Position numbers and translations under genes: made by a program. The notes under the pieces are model-generated. The model ran no database searches. It saw only the letters and a list, made by a program, of their open reading frames with translations, and was not told the DNA's origin. Positions 35,308 to 44,915 of a stretch of DNA of 64,000 bases are shown here, in pieces; the first letter of the stretch is position 1; every line of letters starts with the position of its first letter. The stretch spans positions 98,982 to 162,981 of the forward strand of contig NZ_LYVO01000005.1 of the NCBI RefSeq assembly GCF_001984055.1, read 5' to 3'. This DNA comes from Variovorax sp. KK3 (GTDB lineage Bacteria > Pseudomonadota > Gammaproteobacteria > Burkholderiales > Burkholderiaceae_C).

Positions 35308-36222
35308 TCACGTCACGAGCTTGAATCCGCCTTCGCGTAGGTGCTCGGCCAGGAAATCGATCAGGTGGCGAATGGCCGGAACGAGGGCACGGCGGGACGG
35401 AAACACGGCATGGAAGATGCCGGTCGGCGGCCCCCAGCCCGGCAGCACCTCGACCAACCGGCCCGCGTCCAGGTCGTCCCGGCACATGTAATCGGGAAGC
35501 ACGCTGGCGCCGACACCCTCCACCACCGCCGTTTTCAGCGTCAGCAGGTCGTCCGCCAGATACCGCGGGTGGTGCTGCATCGTGAACGTGGCGCCGTTCG
35601 GCCCATGCAGGTGCCAGCTGACGCGGCCATCGGCGGCCGTCTGGGCGACGGTGTCCAGGCGAGCCAGGCCGTCCACGGCGACCACGGGGCCCTGTCGCTT
35701 CAGCAACGCCGGGCTGGCCACCAGGATGCCGCGGGCCTCGCAGAACTGTTTGGCCACGAGGGTGCTGCTGTCCTCGATCACGTGCCGAACGCGCAGCGCG
35801 AGGTCGATGCCCTCCTCGATCGGGTCGACGGCCCGGTTCAGGATGCGCATCTCGATCTGCACCTTCGGATAGCGCAGCATGAACTGCGACACCAGCACGC
35901 CGAAGCCGCTCTGCGCCAGCGTGATCGGGCAACTGATGCGCACCATGCCGCGCGGCTCGGTCTGCACCTGCGCGATGGCCTCGGCCGCGGCCTGCGCAGC
36001 GTCGCGCATGGCCTGGCTGTGCCGCAGATAGAGCTCGCCGGCTGGCGTCAGCGACAGCTGCCGGGTGCTGCGCTGGAGCAGTTGCACGCCCAGCCGCGAT
36101 TCGAGGTCGGCCACCCGGCGCGACAGCCGCGACTTGGGAATGCCGAGCGCCCTGCCTGCTGCGGCAAAGCCGCCGTGCTCGGCCACTTCGGCGAAGAAAA
36201 CCATGTCGTTGAGGTCTTGCAT
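35308..36222 (-). CDS. LysR-family transcriptional regulator
   Basis: 304 aa. N-terminal winged HTH ('[20 protein letters not shown]', then [10 protein letters not shown]), then a periplasmic-binding-like effector domain from about residue 90. It is divergent from the azoreductase gene at 36361, separated by 138 bases, which is the standard LysR-target layout; it may control that gene and sense a quinone, azo compound or electrophile. Its subfamily (regulators of the '[18 protein letters not shown]' type) commonly neighbours flavin oxidoreductase genes. A role in the sulfate operon downstream is possible but less likely. Confidence 0.9.
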   Translation of the reverse strand: MQDLNDMVFFAEVAEHGGFAAAGRALGIPKSRLSRRVADLESRLGVQLLQRSTRQLSLTPAGELYLRHSQAMRDAAQAAAEAIAQVQTEPRGMVRISCPITLAQSGFGVLVSQFMLRYPKVQIEMRILNRAVDPIEEGIDLALRVRHVIEDSSTLVAKQFCEARGILVASPALLKRQGPVVAVDGLARLDTVAQTAADGRVSWHLHGPNGATFTMQHHPRYLADDLLTLKTAVVEGVGASVLPDYMCRDDLDAGRLVEVLPGWGPPTGIFHAVFPSRRALVPAIRHLIDFLAEHLREGGFKLVT

Positions 36223-36360
36223 GGCGGTGATTGTTCCATCAACAGGACGATCTGTGTCGAATTCGCCTGCTTATCAATCACTCGTATCAAAAATAGACTA
36301 TGCCCCATGCCGACCGATCCCCGTGCCGGCGCACTACACACCGAAAGAGAGCGATTGATC

Positions 36361-37008
36361 ATGAAACTGCTTCACGTCGATTCCAGCGTCATGGGCACGA
36401 ATTCCGTTTCCCGCCAGCTCACCGCCGAGGTGGTGGCCGAATGGCAGCGCAAGCAGCCGGCCACCCGCGTCGACTACCTCGACTTGGCGGTCGATGCGCC
36501 CAACCACTTCAGCGCCGATGCGCTCGGCATCAAGACCGGTGGACAGGCCAGCCCGACCGAAGCGCAGGTGCGCGAAAACGCGGTGTCGGAGCGGCTGGTG
36601 AGCCAGTTCCTCGAAGCCGATGTGATCGTCGTCGGCGCCCCGCTCTACAACTTCAGCGTGCCGACGCAGCTGAAGGCCTGGATCGATCGCCTCGCCCAGG
36701 CCGGCCGCACCTTCAAGTACACCGACAAGGGCCCGGTCGGCCTGGCCGGCGGCAAGACGGTGATCGTGGTGTCCACGCGCGGTGGCGTCTACTCGAACAG
36801 CGACGGCGGCCAGGCGATGGAGCACCAGGAAAGCTACCTGAAGGTGGTGTTCGGCTTCTTCGGCATCACCGACGTGCGCTTCGTCCGCGCCGAAGGCGTG
36901 GCGATGGGCGACGCGCCCAAGGCCGCTGCGTTGAGCGCCGCGCGCACCGACATCGTCGCCACGGCGGGCGAAGCCGCGAACCAGAGCCCGGCCAAGCTGG
37001 CTGCCTGA
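36361..37008 (+). CDS. azoR: FMN-dependent NADH-azoreductase
   Basis: 215 aa. Starts [20 protein letters not shown], the flavodoxin-like AzoR opening, with '[20 protein letters not shown]' and 'VSTRGGVYS' as further FMN-binding loops. The enzyme reduces azo dyes and quinones with NADH, giving tolerance to electrophiles. The start has AGAGAG eight bases upstream. It is divergently transcribed from the LysR gene, its probable regulator. Confidence 0.9.
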   Translation: MKLLHVDSSVMGTNSVSRQLTAEVVAEWQRKQPATRVDYLDLAVDAPNHFSADALGIKTGGQASPTEAQVRENAVSERLVSQFLEADVIVVGAPLYNFSVPTQLKAWIDRLAQAGRTFKYTDKGPVGLAGGKTVIVVSTRGGVYSNSDGGQAMEHQESYLKVVFGFFGITDVRFVRAEGVAMGDAPKAAALSAARTDIVATAGEAANQSPAKLAA

Positions 37009-37030
37009 ACGCCGCGACCTGCCGCGACCT

Positions 37031-38431
37031 TCAGCTCGTCGAACGAACTGCCCGGCGTTGCAGCGATTGCACCGCCGGGTGCGCTTCGAAGTGCGCAAGC
37101 AGGAATTCCTTTTGCCGGTGCGTGATGTCCGAGCTGTCGATCAAGGCCGGCCAATGCGCCACGGCCGCCTTCACGCAGGCGCGCAGTGCAGCCGAGGCTG
37201 GTTTTTCGGCGAGGCCCAGCCGCTCGCAGAACACGCGCAGCGTCGCGGGTGACAACGACGGCTTCGCGCCAGGCGCCCGCTTGTCGACGGGCGCGAGCCC
37301 CGGTGGAAGGATCGGCAGCGCGTGCCCCGTGTTCCGGGTGAAAGCCGCGTAGCCGACGATGTCGTAGGCCGGCGGCAGCTCGGGCGTGTGGCCGTCCGGA
37401 TAGCGCAGGCCGATATTCTTCAGGTGCATGTCCGGGTTGCCGAGCAACTCGTTCACCATCAGGCGGCGCAGCAGTTCATGCACTGCCGGCTCGCCCAGGT
37501 TGGGCGTGCTCATCAACACCGCGCCGACGGCCAGGTAGCTCGCCCTTGCGCCGCGCGCGCCCGGGTTGCCGGCCTGCATCTCGCCGGTGTACTTGTCTTC
37601 CGGCATCACGCCCAGGATTTGGGCGAAGTCCTCGCAGTGGATGCGGCCGCCCGGGCTGCGGTCGTAGCGCAGCACGGCCAGGAAGCGGGTCTTGCCATCG
37701 GCTTCGCCCAAGTCGTAGCCGTGCTCGAACGCGAGCGTTTCCAACGGCTCCAGCCAGGCCTGGCACACGCTGACGCCGGCGGCCGCTGCGAGCCGAAGCG
37801 ACAGGTCTTCCAGTTCAGGCAGGCGCGGTTGCCCCACCACCGGCAGCTTCGCGATGATGTGCGTGTCGTGCTCCTTCGTGCGGCCCACGTAGCGCGCGCC
37901 TTCCTTCATGACGGCCAGCTTCGGCTGTACGCCCGAGAGCGACACGCCCTCCTCCATCGGATCGGCCATGACGCTCATTTCGAGCGCGTCGTTGTTCTGC
38001 GTCACGTAGCGCGCCAGTTCGTCGCGCGTCAATTCCACCGGCCGGGCGTACACGTTGCCCGGCAGATCGAGCCCGCAGGCCGCCAGCATTTCCATGTGGT
38101 CGCGCGGATCGCAGCCCCGCATCTCGCCGATGCGGTCCCGGAACACGCCCTCGGGCAGCAGGTTCTGGAAGAAGGCCGGCAGCAGCCAGCTCGAGTCCCG
38201 CCGCGAGGCCCTGCCGTTGAAGGACACGGCGCGCACGTCCATCCAGAGGGCAGTCTGCTGCTCGGGCGTGTCGGCAAGGAAGGAGGTGGACAGCACCGGC
38301 GCGTCCGCACGCCGGGCGAAGTCTTCGTCGGCCACGAAACGATGGATGACCTCGGCGCCGGGCATCGCATATTCGAACAGCACACCCACGCGGATCGGGC
38401 CCAGGAAGATGGCGAGCGCCTTGACGTTCAT
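37031..38431 (-). CDS. hipA: HipA-family serine/threonine kinase toxin
   Basis: 466 aa. HipA toxins phosphorylate glutamyl-tRNA synthetase or related targets and induce growth arrest. N-terminal HipA_N region, then the catalytic domain: ATP-binding region 'SLSGVQPKLAVMKEGARYVG', 'HIIAKLPVVG', and the active-site motif 'LLGNPDMHLKNIGLRY' (catalytic Asp, with HLKN in the position of the usual DxHxKN). It starts in an ATGA overlap with hipB, as in typical modules. HipB binds and neutralises it. Length is within the family range (around 440). Confidence 0.9.
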   Translation of the reverse strand: MNVKALAIFLGPIRVGVLFEYAMPGAEVIHRFVADEDFARRADAPVLSTSFLADTPEQQTALWMDVRAVSFNGRASRRDSSWLLPAFFQNLLPEGVFRDRIGEMRGCDPRDHMEMLAACGLDLPGNVYARPVELTRDELARYVTQNNDALEMSVMADPMEEGVSLSGVQPKLAVMKEGARYVGRTKEHDTHIIAKLPVVGQPRLPELEDLSLRLAAAAGVSVCQAWLEPLETLAFEHGYDLGEADGKTRFLAVLRYDRSPGGRIHCEDFAQILGVMPEDKYTGEMQAGNPGARGARASYLAVGAVLMSTPNLGEPAVHELLRRLMVNELLGNPDMHLKNIGLRYPDGHTPELPPAYDIVGYAAFTRNTGHALPILPPGLAPVDKRAPGAKPSLSPATLRVFCERLGLAEKPASAALRACVKAAVAHWPALIDSSDITHRQKEFLLAHFEAHPAVQSLQRRAVRSTS

Positions 38432-38742
38432 GCCGCGTCCTTGCCTGCCGAAGGCTGGGTCGCATCGTCGAGCGCGGCCTGCACGCGACTCTTGACCGCC
38501 GGCGCCGAGGCAGTTGCACCCGGCTGCACGGCCTCGGCCGCGCCCTTGGGCACCAGCACCAGTTCAAAGCCGAGCTTGTCGGCCACGGCCAGCAACGTGG
38601 TGAGCCGGTAGTCCGTCCGGCCGCCGAGCACATGGGTCAGCGTCTGCTTGGAGATCCCTGCGGCTTCGCGCAGGCGCTCCTGCGTCATCGGAATGGCGCG
38701 CAGCCGCTGGCGCAGTACCTGGGCGATTCGATCGAGGCTCAT
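38428..38742 (-). CDS. hipB: HipB-family antitoxin and autorepressor
   Basis: 104 aa from ATG 38742; a TTG six bases upstream is less likely. XRE-type HTH at about residues 10-60: 'TQERLREAAGISKQTLTHVL' and 'GGRTDYRLTTLLAVADKLG'. The C-terminal roughly 35 residues (Ala/Pro-rich) would be the HipA-binding or protease-sensitive tail. HipB represses its own operon; a candidate operator is the inverted repeat at 38812-38839. Confidence 0.88.
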   Translation of the reverse strand: MSLDRIAQVLRQRLRAIPMTQERLREAAGISKQTLTHVLGGRTDYRLTTLLAVADKLGFELVLVPKGAAEAVQPGATASAPAVKSRVQAALDDATQPSAGKDAA

Positions 38743-38811
38743 AGTCAATCAAAGTAGGACATCGTACAGAAATCCTATATTAATTGACTTCCTTCCAAGC
38801 AGGACAACTAC

Positions 38812-38839
38812 GAGTAATCCTACTTTTCCAGGATTACTC
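38812..38839. promoter_or_regulatory. Inverted repeat upstream of hipBA (possible HipB operator)
   Basis: GAGTAATCCT at 38812-38821 and AGGATTACTC at 38830-38839 are perfect inverted copies with an eight-base spacer. The ATCC...GGAT core resembles the TATCC-N8-GGATA operators of E. coli HipB. A further half-site pair, TAGGA and TCCTA, lies nearer the start around 38755-38777. Because it sits 15 bases past the reductase stop, it might instead act as that gene's terminator, though no T-run follows. Confidence 0.5.
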
Positions 38840-38854
38840 CGCCTCGGTTCGTTC

Positions 38855-39406
38855 TCAATCGTTGTGGCGCTTGACCCAGGCCACGTACTTGTCGACCCAC
38901 CCCTGCAGAAACTGCTTGCCGCTTTCCGCGATGTGGCCCTTGTCGTCGAAAAGCCCTTCCTTGTTCTGGATGAAGGCTTCGGGCTGGCCCATGGTGGGCA
39001 CGTCGAGGTAGGCCAGCACGTTGCGCAGATGCTGTTGCGCGAGTGCGGTGCCGATGGCGCCGACCGAAACGCCGATCACCCCTGCCGGCTTGCCGGCCCA
39101 CGCGCTCTGACCGTAAGGCCGCGAGGCGTTGTCCAAGGCGTTCTTCAAAACGCCGGGGATCGACCGGTTGTATTCCGGCGTCACGAACAGCAGGCCCTGC
39201 GCCGCAGCGACTTCGCTTTTCAGGCGTTTGACCGCCGGCGCCTGGTTGCCGTCTTCGTCCTGGTTGTAGAGCGGCAGGTCGTCGATGCGCAGGTGCTCGA
39301 AGGTGAAGTCCGAGGGCGCGAGATGCGCGAGCGCGAGGGCGAGCTTGCGGTTGAACGAATCCTTGCGCAGGCTGCCGACGATGACGGCAATGCGGGTCTG
39401 GGCCAT
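38855..39406 (-). CDS. NADPH-dependent FMN reductase
   Basis: 183 aa flavodoxin-like oxidoreductase of the ChrR/YieF/SsuE superfamily: 'VGSLRKDSFNRKLALALA' (phosphate loop) and 'LLFVTPEYNRSIPGVLKNAL'. It reduces FMN or quinones with NAD(P)H. No gene named ssuE is present in the adjacent sulfonate operon, and this one follows serine acetyltransferase on the same strand by 92 bases, so it may supply the FMNH2 that SsuD needs. That assignment is inference. Confidence 0.85.
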   Translation of the reverse strand: MAQTRIAVIVGSLRKDSFNRKLALALAHLAPSDFTFEHLRIDDLPLYNQDEDGNQAPAVKRLKSEVAAAQGLLFVTPEYNRSIPGVLKNALDNASRPYGQSAWAGKPAGVIGVSVGAIGTALAQQHLRNVLAYLDVPTMGQPEAFIQNKEGLFDDKGHIAESGKQFLQGWVDKYVAWVKRHND

Positions 39407-39498
39407 GAAACGACTCCTTGGTTGGGGGATGGGAAAAAGGCCCGGCCAATTATGCGAAGCGGCTTTGACCTTTTCCCGAAAAGCTCATCTTCGACCGC

Positions 39499-40404
39499 TC
39501 AATCGCAGCCGGCCTTCTGCAGCATGGCCTGCGTGATGTTCGCGCCGGCTGGTACGTCGTCGGTGATCCAGGTGTTACCCCCGATCACCGCGCCCTTGCC
39601 CAGCGTCACGCGGCCGAGGATGGTCGCGCCGGCGTAGACCACCACGTCGTCTTCGACGATCGGGTGCCGCGGCAGGCCCTTCTGGAGGTTGCCCTCGGCG
39701 TCGGTGGGAAAGCGCTTGGCGCCCAGCGTTACGGCCTGGTAGAGCCGCACACGCTTGCCGATGACGGTGGTCTCGCCGATCACGACACCCGTGCCGTGGT
39801 CGATGAAGAAGCCGGCATCGATGCGTGCGCCGGGATGGATGTCGATGCCGGTCTGTCCGTGCGCCAACTCGGCCACGATACGGGCCAGCAATGGCAGGCC
39901 CTGGCCATAGAGTTCGTGGGCCAGGCGGTGGTGGATCATCGCCAGGATGCCGGGGTAGCACAGCAGCACTTCGTCGACGCTGCGGGCCGCCGGGTCGCCC
40001 TGCCAGGCGGCGAGCACGTCGCCGTCGAGCAGGCGCCGAATGCCCGGCAGCGCGGCGGCGAAGTGGCGAATGGCCTGCGCTGCCTCGGCATCGATCTCGG
40101 CCGGGTCGCGCGGCTGGTGGCGCGCGTTGTAGCGCAGTTCGAGCCGGGCCTGCGTCAGCAGCGATTGCAGCGCCGAATCGAGCGTGTGGCCGACATAGAA
40201 ATCTTCGCTTTCGTGCCGCAGGTCGGGCGGCCCCAGGCGCATCGGAAACAGCGCACCCTTCAACGACTCGACGATCGCGGCCAGTGCCTCGCGGGAAGGA
40301 AACTCGCGGCTGCCGGGCTCGCGCGATCGCTTCTGCGCATCGCGCCATTCCTCTCGCGCGCCGCGCAATGCCGAGACGATCTCGCCGACTTCGAATCCAG
40401 CCAT
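39499..40404 (-). CDS. Serine O-acetyltransferase (EpsC/CysE family)
   Basis: 301 aa. It makes O-acetylserine from serine and acetyl-CoA, the acceptor of sulfide in cysteine synthesis. A helical N-terminal domain is followed by a left-handed beta-helix of hexapeptide repeats: 'IHPGARIDAGFFIDHGTGVV', 'IGETTVIGKRVRLYQ', 'HPIVEDDVVVYAGATILGRV'. The catalytic His lies in 'DHGTGVV'. The long N-terminus and the C-terminal 'MLQKAGCD' are of the EpsC type. It links the sulfonate operon (88 bases after the Mop gene) to cysteine formation. Confidence 0.9.
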   Translation of the reverse strand: MAGFEVGEIVSALRGAREEWRDAQKRSREPGSREFPSREALAAIVESLKGALFPMRLGPPDLRHESEDFYVGHTLDSALQSLLTQARLELRYNARHQPRDPAEIDAEAAQAIRHFAAALPGIRRLLDGDVLAAWQGDPAARSVDEVLLCYPGILAMIHHRLAHELYGQGLPLLARIVAELAHGQTGIDIHPGARIDAGFFIDHGTGVVIGETTVIGKRVRLYQAVTLGAKRFPTDAEGNLQKGLPRHPIVEDDVVVYAGATILGRVTLGKGAVIGGNTWITDDVPAGANITQAMLQKAGCD

Positions 40405-40491
40405 GCTTCACTCCTTGTGGGGCGCCCATTGTCACGTCAACGGAATCGCCCGGCATGGCCGGCGGGGACAAGCCCTGCCCACGCATGATCT

Positions 40492-40710
40492 TCAGAGCTT
40501 GGCGATCGACACCTCGGTGGACTTGACGAGCGCGACCACGTCGGAGCCGATCTTCAGTTGCAGTTCGTCGACCGAGCGCGTGGTGATGACGGAGGTCACG
40601 ATGCCCCAGGAGGTCTCGACGTCGACTTCGGAGACGACGTCGCCGCGGATGATCTCGCGGATCTTGCCCTTGAACTGGTTGCGCACGTTGATTGCCTGGA
40701 TTTCGGCCAT
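40492..40710 (-). CDS. Molybdopterin-binding (Mop/TOBE) protein
   Basis: 72 aa, one TOBE domain: 'NQFKGKIREIIRGDVVSEVD', 'TSVITTRSVDELQLKIGSDV', 'ALVKSTEVSIAKL'. Such molbindins bind molybdate or tungstate and oligomerise in the cytoplasm. The start is 26 bases after ssuB; a Mop gene follows ssuB in several Burkholderiales. Whether it binds an oxyanion related to sulfonate metabolism is unknown. Confidence 0.9.
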   Translation of the reverse strand: MAEIQAINVRNQFKGKIREIIRGDVVSEVDVETSWGIVTSVITTRSVDELQLKIGSDVVALVKSTEVSIAKL

Positions 40711-40736
40711 GAAGGTTTCCTTCGGGTTGAGATGGG

Positions 40737-41579
40737 TCAGACGGCCCAGCGCAGTTCATGCGCGGGCCTGGCCAGCCAGGACGGATCGCTGGCGGGCTTG
40801 TTGTTGCCGGCGTCGTCCGGCTTCTGCAGAACACGGTCGAGGATCCGCTTCTCGATCGCCGCGAAGGCTGGGTCGCCCTGCGACCGAGGCCGCTGCAAAT
40901 CGATGCGCTCATCGAGCGCGATGCGCCCGTCCTCGATCAGGATCACGCGGTCGGCCAGTGCCACCGCTTCCTGCACGTCGTGCGTGACCAGCAAAGCGGT
41001 AAAGCGGTGGCGCTGCCACAGGTTCTCGATCAGGCGGTGCATCTCGATGCGCGTGAGCGCATCGAGCGCGCCCAGCGGCTCGTCGAGCAGCAGCAACCGC
41101 GGGTGATGCACCAGCGCACGCGCCAGCGAAACGCGCTGCCGCTGTCCGCCGGAGAGGCGCGCCGGCCATTCGTTCCTGCGATCGGCCAGTCCGACGTGTG
41201 CCAGCACCTCCTCGCCATGCGAACGCGACGACGGCGGCAGGCCCAGCGTGACGTTGTCGAGCACGCGGCGCCAGGGCAGCAGGCGCGCCTCCTGGAACAT
41301 GATCCGCGTGTCGTCGTGCAGGCCCGACACCGGCTTGCCGTCGGCGTAGAGACCGCCGTCCGACGCTTCTTCGAGCCCGGCGATCAGCCGCAGCAGCGTG
41401 CTCTTGCCGCAGCCGCTGCGCCCCACGATCGCGACGAACTGGCCGGGCTCGATCGTGAGCTGCGTATTGCGCAGCACCTCGCGGCTGCCGTAGCGCTTGT
41501 GGAGGCCGCGGGCTTCGAGCTTCACGCCCTGGGGAATGTGCGTCGAGGCCACGGGCCGCGATTCGAGAATGGCGCTCAT
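40737..41579 (-). CDS. ssuB: Aliphatic sulfonate ABC transporter ATP-binding protein
   Basis: 280 aa. Walker [10 protein letters not shown], signature LSGGQRQR, Walker B '[12 protein letters not shown]', H-loop '[10 protein letters not shown]'. It drives import of alkanesulfonates with SsuA and SsuC. Operon order is ssuA-ssuD-ssuC-ssuB-mop, all on the minus strand with gaps of 26-83 bases. Confidence 0.93.
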   Translation of the reverse strand: MSAILESRPVASTHIPQGVKLEARGLHKRYGSREVLRNTQLTIEPGQFVAIVGRSGCGKSTLLRLIAGLEEASDGGLYADGKPVSGLHDDTRIMFQEARLLPWRRVLDNVTLGLPPSSRSHGEEVLAHVGLADRRNEWPARLSGGQRQRVSLARALVHHPRLLLLDEPLGALDALTRIEMHRLIENLWQRHRFTALLVTHDVQEAVALADRVILIEDGRIALDERIDLQRPRSQGDPAFAAIEKRILDRVLQKPDDAGNNKPASDPSWLARPAHELRWAV

Positions 41580-41662
41580 GGCTTATTCAGCGTCCGGGTT
41601 CGACAAGGCCACGCGGCGCGGCGATTGGCAGGTGGTGCGCGTTCATGCGTACAGCCCTTCGC

Positions 41663-42496
41663 TCAGCGGACCGACTGGTAGCCGGGGTGCCAGCGCAGCC
41701 ACCAGTGCTCCAGGCCGCGCGCGAACACGTCGGCCAGTTTGCCCAGCAGCGCGTAGAGCAGGATGCCCACCAGCACGATGTCGGTCTGCAGGAATTCGCG
41801 GGCGTTCATCGTGAGGTAGCCGATGCCGGCCTGTGCCGAAATGGTCTCGGCCACGATCAGGATCACCCACATCAGGCCCAGCGAGAAGCGCAGGCCCACC
41901 AGGATGGACGACAGCGCGCCGGGCAGGATCACGTCCTTGTAGAGCTGCCAGCGCGACAGCCCGTAGGTGCGGCCCATCTCGATCAACTGCGGATCGACGT
42001 TGCGGATGCCGTGGAAGGTGTTGAGGTAGATCGGAAAGAACACCGACACCGAGATCAAGAAGAGCTTCGCCGATTCGTCGATGCCGAACCAGAGGATCAC
42101 GAGCGGGATCAGCGCGAGTGCCGGGATGTTGCGCACCATCTGGATGGTGGAGTCGAGCAGCGTCTCGAAGAAGCGCACCGATCCTGTCAGCAGGCCCAGC
42201 GCCAGGCCCAGCCCGCCGCCGATGGCCAGCCCCAGCAGTGCGCGGCCGGCGCTCACCTTCAGGTGGGTCCACAGTTCGCCCGAGGCGCTGAGCGTCCACG
42301 CGGCCTTCACCACGTCGATGGGTGCCGGCAGCACGCGGGTCGACAGCCAGCCCAGCGACGAGGCGATCTGCCAGAGGACGATCAGGCCCACAGGCACCAG
42401 CCATGGGACCAGGCGCCGGCCGACGTTCGAAGCGAAGACGCGAACGGGCCCGAGCGAAGGCGCGGTGGCCGGAAGAGGTTGAACTTGTTCGGTCAT
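41663..42496 (-). CDS. ssuC: Aliphatic sulfonate ABC transporter permease
   Basis: 277 aa from ATG 42496 (the longer frame begins inside ssuD DNA). Six or so membrane helices, with the EAA-type loop 'MGRTYGLSRWQLYKDVILPG'. It is typical of the NrtB/SsuC/TauC permease family, homodimeric in the inner membrane. It starts 28 bases after the ssuD stop. Confidence 0.93.
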   Translation of the reverse strand: MTEQVQPLPATAPSLGPVRVFASNVGRRLVPWLVPVGLIVLWQIASSLGWLSTRVLPAPIDVVKAAWTLSASGELWTHLKVSAGRALLGLAIGGGLGLALGLLTGSVRFFETLLDSTIQMVRNIPALALIPLVILWFGIDESAKLFLISVSVFFPIYLNTFHGIRNVDPQLIEMGRTYGLSRWQLYKDVILPGALSSILVGLRFSLGLMWVILIVAETISAQAGIGYLTMNAREFLQTDIVLVGILLYALLGKLADVFARGLEHWWLRWHPGYQSVR

Positions 42497-42524
42497 CGAA
42501 AGCTTCTTTGCGCAGCCGCGGTCA

Positions 42525-43694
42525 TCAGCTCTGCGACACCAGCCGCGACGGCGCATCGAGATTGGCGACGACCTCGCCGAAAGGCCCGGTCAGCGAGCCG
42601 CCCGGCAACACCGTGCGCTGCTTGCGCGGCAGCAGCGGGAACACGAGTTCGGCGAAACGATAAGCCTCTTCGAGATGCGGGTAGCCCGAGAGAATGAAGT
42701 TGTCGATGCCCAGCGCCGCGTACTCCTGGATGCGCGACGCGACCGTCTTCGCATCGCCCACCAGCGCGGTGCCGGCACCGCCGCGCACCAGGCCGACGCC
42801 GGCCCAGAGGTTGGGCGAGATCTCCAGGTCGGCGCGCGTGCGCTTGGCGCCGCGGCTGTGCAGCGCGGCCATGCGGCGCTGGCCTTCCGAATCCATGCGC
42901 GCGAACGCGGCCTGGGCACGCTGCACGGTGTCGTCGTCGAGCTTGCTGATCAGCTCTTCCGCCGATTTCCATGCGGCGTCTTCGGTCTCACGCACGATGA
43001 CGTGCAGGCGGATGCCGAACCTGACGGTGCGGCCGTGGCGTTCAGCGCGCACGCGCACGTCGGCGATCTTTTTCGCAACCTCGGCAGGCGGCTCGCCCCA
43101 GGTGAGATATGCATCGACCTGCTCGGCGGCGAGCTCGTGCGCAGCGGCCGACGAGCCACCGAACCACACGGGCGGATGCGGCTTCTGCGTCGGCGGATAG
43201 AGCAGCTTGGCACCCGTCACGCTCAGGTGCTTGCCCTCGAAGTCGAAGGCCTCGCCGTCGTGGCTGCGCGCGATGATCTCGCGCCAGATGCGGATGAACT
43301 CGGCCGATTGTTCGTAGCGGGCCGCGTGGTCGAGGTACACGCCGTCGCCCTCCAGCTCGCCCTGGTCGCCGCCCGTCACCAGGTTGACCAGCAGGCGCCC
43401 GCCCGAGAGCCGGTCGAAGGTCGCGGCCATGCGCGCAGCCAGGCTGGGCTGGTGCAGGCCCGGCCGCACGGCGACCAGGAAGCGCAGGCGGCGCGTCGCG
43501 CCGATCAGGCTCGACGCGACCACCCACGGGTCTTCGCACGAGCGGCCCGTTGGAATGAGCACGCCTTCATAGCCCAGCTGATCGGCCGCGCCCGCGACCT
43601 GCTGCAGGTAAGGCAGGTCGACGGGCCGCGCGCCTTCGCCGCTGCCGAGGTAGCGGCTGTCGCCATGGGTGGGGAGAAACCAGAAAACTTGCAT
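42525..43694 (-). CDS. ssuD: FMNH2-dependent alkanesulfonate monooxygenase
   Basis: 389 aa. [18 protein letters not shown] opens as in SsuD; further conserved segments are '[20 protein letters not shown]', 'RFLVAVRPG', 'VNLVTGGD' and '[20 protein letters not shown]'. A flavin-dependent TIM barrel that cleaves C-S bonds of alkanesulfonates to sulfite and aldehyde using FMNH2 and O2. The sulfite produced feeds CysI. It requires an FMN reductase; see the gene at 38855. Confidence 0.95.
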   Translation of the reverse strand: MQVFWFLPTHGDSRYLGSGEGARPVDLPYLQQVAGAADQLGYEGVLIPTGRSCEDPWVVASSLIGATRRLRFLVAVRPGLHQPSLAARMAATFDRLSGGRLLVNLVTGGDQGELEGDGVYLDHAARYEQSAEFIRIWREIIARSHDGEAFDFEGKHLSVTGAKLLYPPTQKPHPPVWFGGSSAAAHELAAEQVDAYLTWGEPPAEVAKKIADVRVRAERHGRTVRFGIRLHVIVRETEDAAWKSAEELISKLDDDTVQRAQAAFARMDSEGQRRMAALHSRGAKRTRADLEISPNLWAGVGLVRGGAGTALVGDAKTVASRIQEYAALGIDNFILSGYPHLEEAYRFAELVFPLLPRKQRTVLPGGSLTGPFGEVVANLDAPSRLVSQS

Positions 43695-43773
43695 ATCGCG
43701 GGTAAGTGGTCAGGCGATGCCGGGCGCAGTGGCCGCCGGCACCTTGATCTGTTCGGATCGGTGAGCGGGCTGC

Positions 43774-44808
43774 TCAGGGCTGCCCGAGCACGACCGCTTC
43801 CTGGACCTTGATGGCCTTCGGAATGAGCTTGAGCTGGAAGAAGGTGTCGGCGATCTTCTGCTGGTCGGCCGCGACCTCCGGGGTGATCGGCTTCACGTTG
43901 AACTCGTAGCGCCGCAGGCTCAGCTCCACCACGTCGACCGGCAGGCCCTGCAGCGGCGCGATGACTTCGGCCGCCTCGCGCAGGTTCTTCTTGAGCCAGA
44001 TGCCGCGCTCGACGGAATCATCGAACAGCGCCTGGATCACCTTCGGGTTCTTCGCGACGAAGGCGCGTTCGCCCAGGTAGTACTGGTAGTTGTTGACCGC
44101 CGTGCCGCGGCCGTCGGCGAGCACGCGTGCGCCGGTCGCCTTTTCGGCCGCGGCCTGGAACGGATCCCAGATCACCCAGGCATCGACGTTGCCGCTCTCG
44201 AAGGCGGCGCGGCCATCGGCCGGCGCCAGGTAGACGGGCTGCACGTCGGTGAACTGCAGGCCGTTCTTTTCGAGCTGCTTGACCAGCAGGTAGTGGACGT
44301 TGCTGCCCTTGTTGAGCGCGACCTTCTTGCCCTTGAGCTCGGCCACCGATCGGATCGGCGAATCCTTGCGGACGAGGATGGCTTCGGCCGAAGGCGCAGC
44401 CGGGTCGTAGCCGAAGTAGACGAACCTGGCGCCCGCCGCCTGCGCGAAGATGGGCGGCGCCTCGCCCACGTAGCCCACGTCGACGGCGCCGACGTTGAGG
44501 CCTTCGAGCAGCTGCGGACCGGCCGGAAACTCGACCCACTTCACACCGAAGCCCAGCGGCGCGAGCCGCTTTTCAAGCGTTCCCTGCGCCTTCTGCAGCA
44601 CGAACAGGCTGGCGGATTTCTGGTAGCCGATGCGCAGCTCGCTGCGCTTCTGCGCATGTGCCGAAGTGGCACCGAGGAAGCCGACGATCAGCGCGATGGC
44701 GCCGACCACGGCGATGCTGGCCAGCAGGTCGCGCAGGGCCCGCGACCAGTGGCGCGGCGATGCCGATGAGGTTTCCAGCGGAACATCTTCGGTGTGAACG
44801 GGATGCAT
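43774..44808 (-). CDS. ssuA: Periplasmic aliphatic sulfonate-binding protein
   Basis: 344 aa. A 30-residue cytoplasmic N-terminus precedes a hydrophobic segment ('LLASIAVVGAIALIVGFLGA') and a signal-like cleavage site (TSAHA-QKR). The mature part opens 'ELRIGYQKSASLFVLQKA', typical of SsuA/TauA, with 'GYVGEAPPIFAQAAGARFVY'. It captures sulfonates for SsuCB. The long N-terminal extension is unusual; a downstream start may be the true one, or the protein is membrane-anchored. First gene of the ssu operon. Confidence 0.9.
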   Translation of the reverse strand: MHPVHTEDVPLETSSASPRHWSRALRDLLASIAVVGAIALIVGFLGATSAHAQKRSELRIGYQKSASLFVLQKAQGTLEKRLAPLGFGVKWVEFPAGPQLLEGLNVGAVDVGYVGEAPPIFAQAAGARFVYFGYDPAAPSAEAILVRKDSPIRSVAELKGKKVALNKGSNVHYLLVKQLEKNGLQFTDVQPVYLAPADGRAAFESGNVDAWVIWDPFQAAAEKATGARVLADGRGTAVNNYQYYLGERAFVAKNPKVIQALFDDSVERGIWLKKNLREAAEVIAPLQGLPVDVVELSLRRYEFNVKPITPEVAADQQKIADTFFQLKLIPKAIKVQEAVVLGQP

Positions 44809-44884
44809 GGAAGACTTTCAGGCGTGAGCCGTCCCTCGCCGTACACAGCGGCGAACGACGTGGGAAGAAATTAGGGAGGAAGAA

Positions 44885-44908
44885 GGCGGCCCGCCTGACG
44901 GGGCCGCC
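44885..44908 (-). terminator. Probable terminator of the second sulfate-binding protein gene
   Basis: In minus-strand direction GGCGGCC...GGCCGCC forms a 7-bp stem with a ten-base loop just past the stop, followed by TTCTTCCTCC. It separates this gene from ssuA. Confidence 0.55.
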
Positions 44909-44915
44909 CTTCAGA

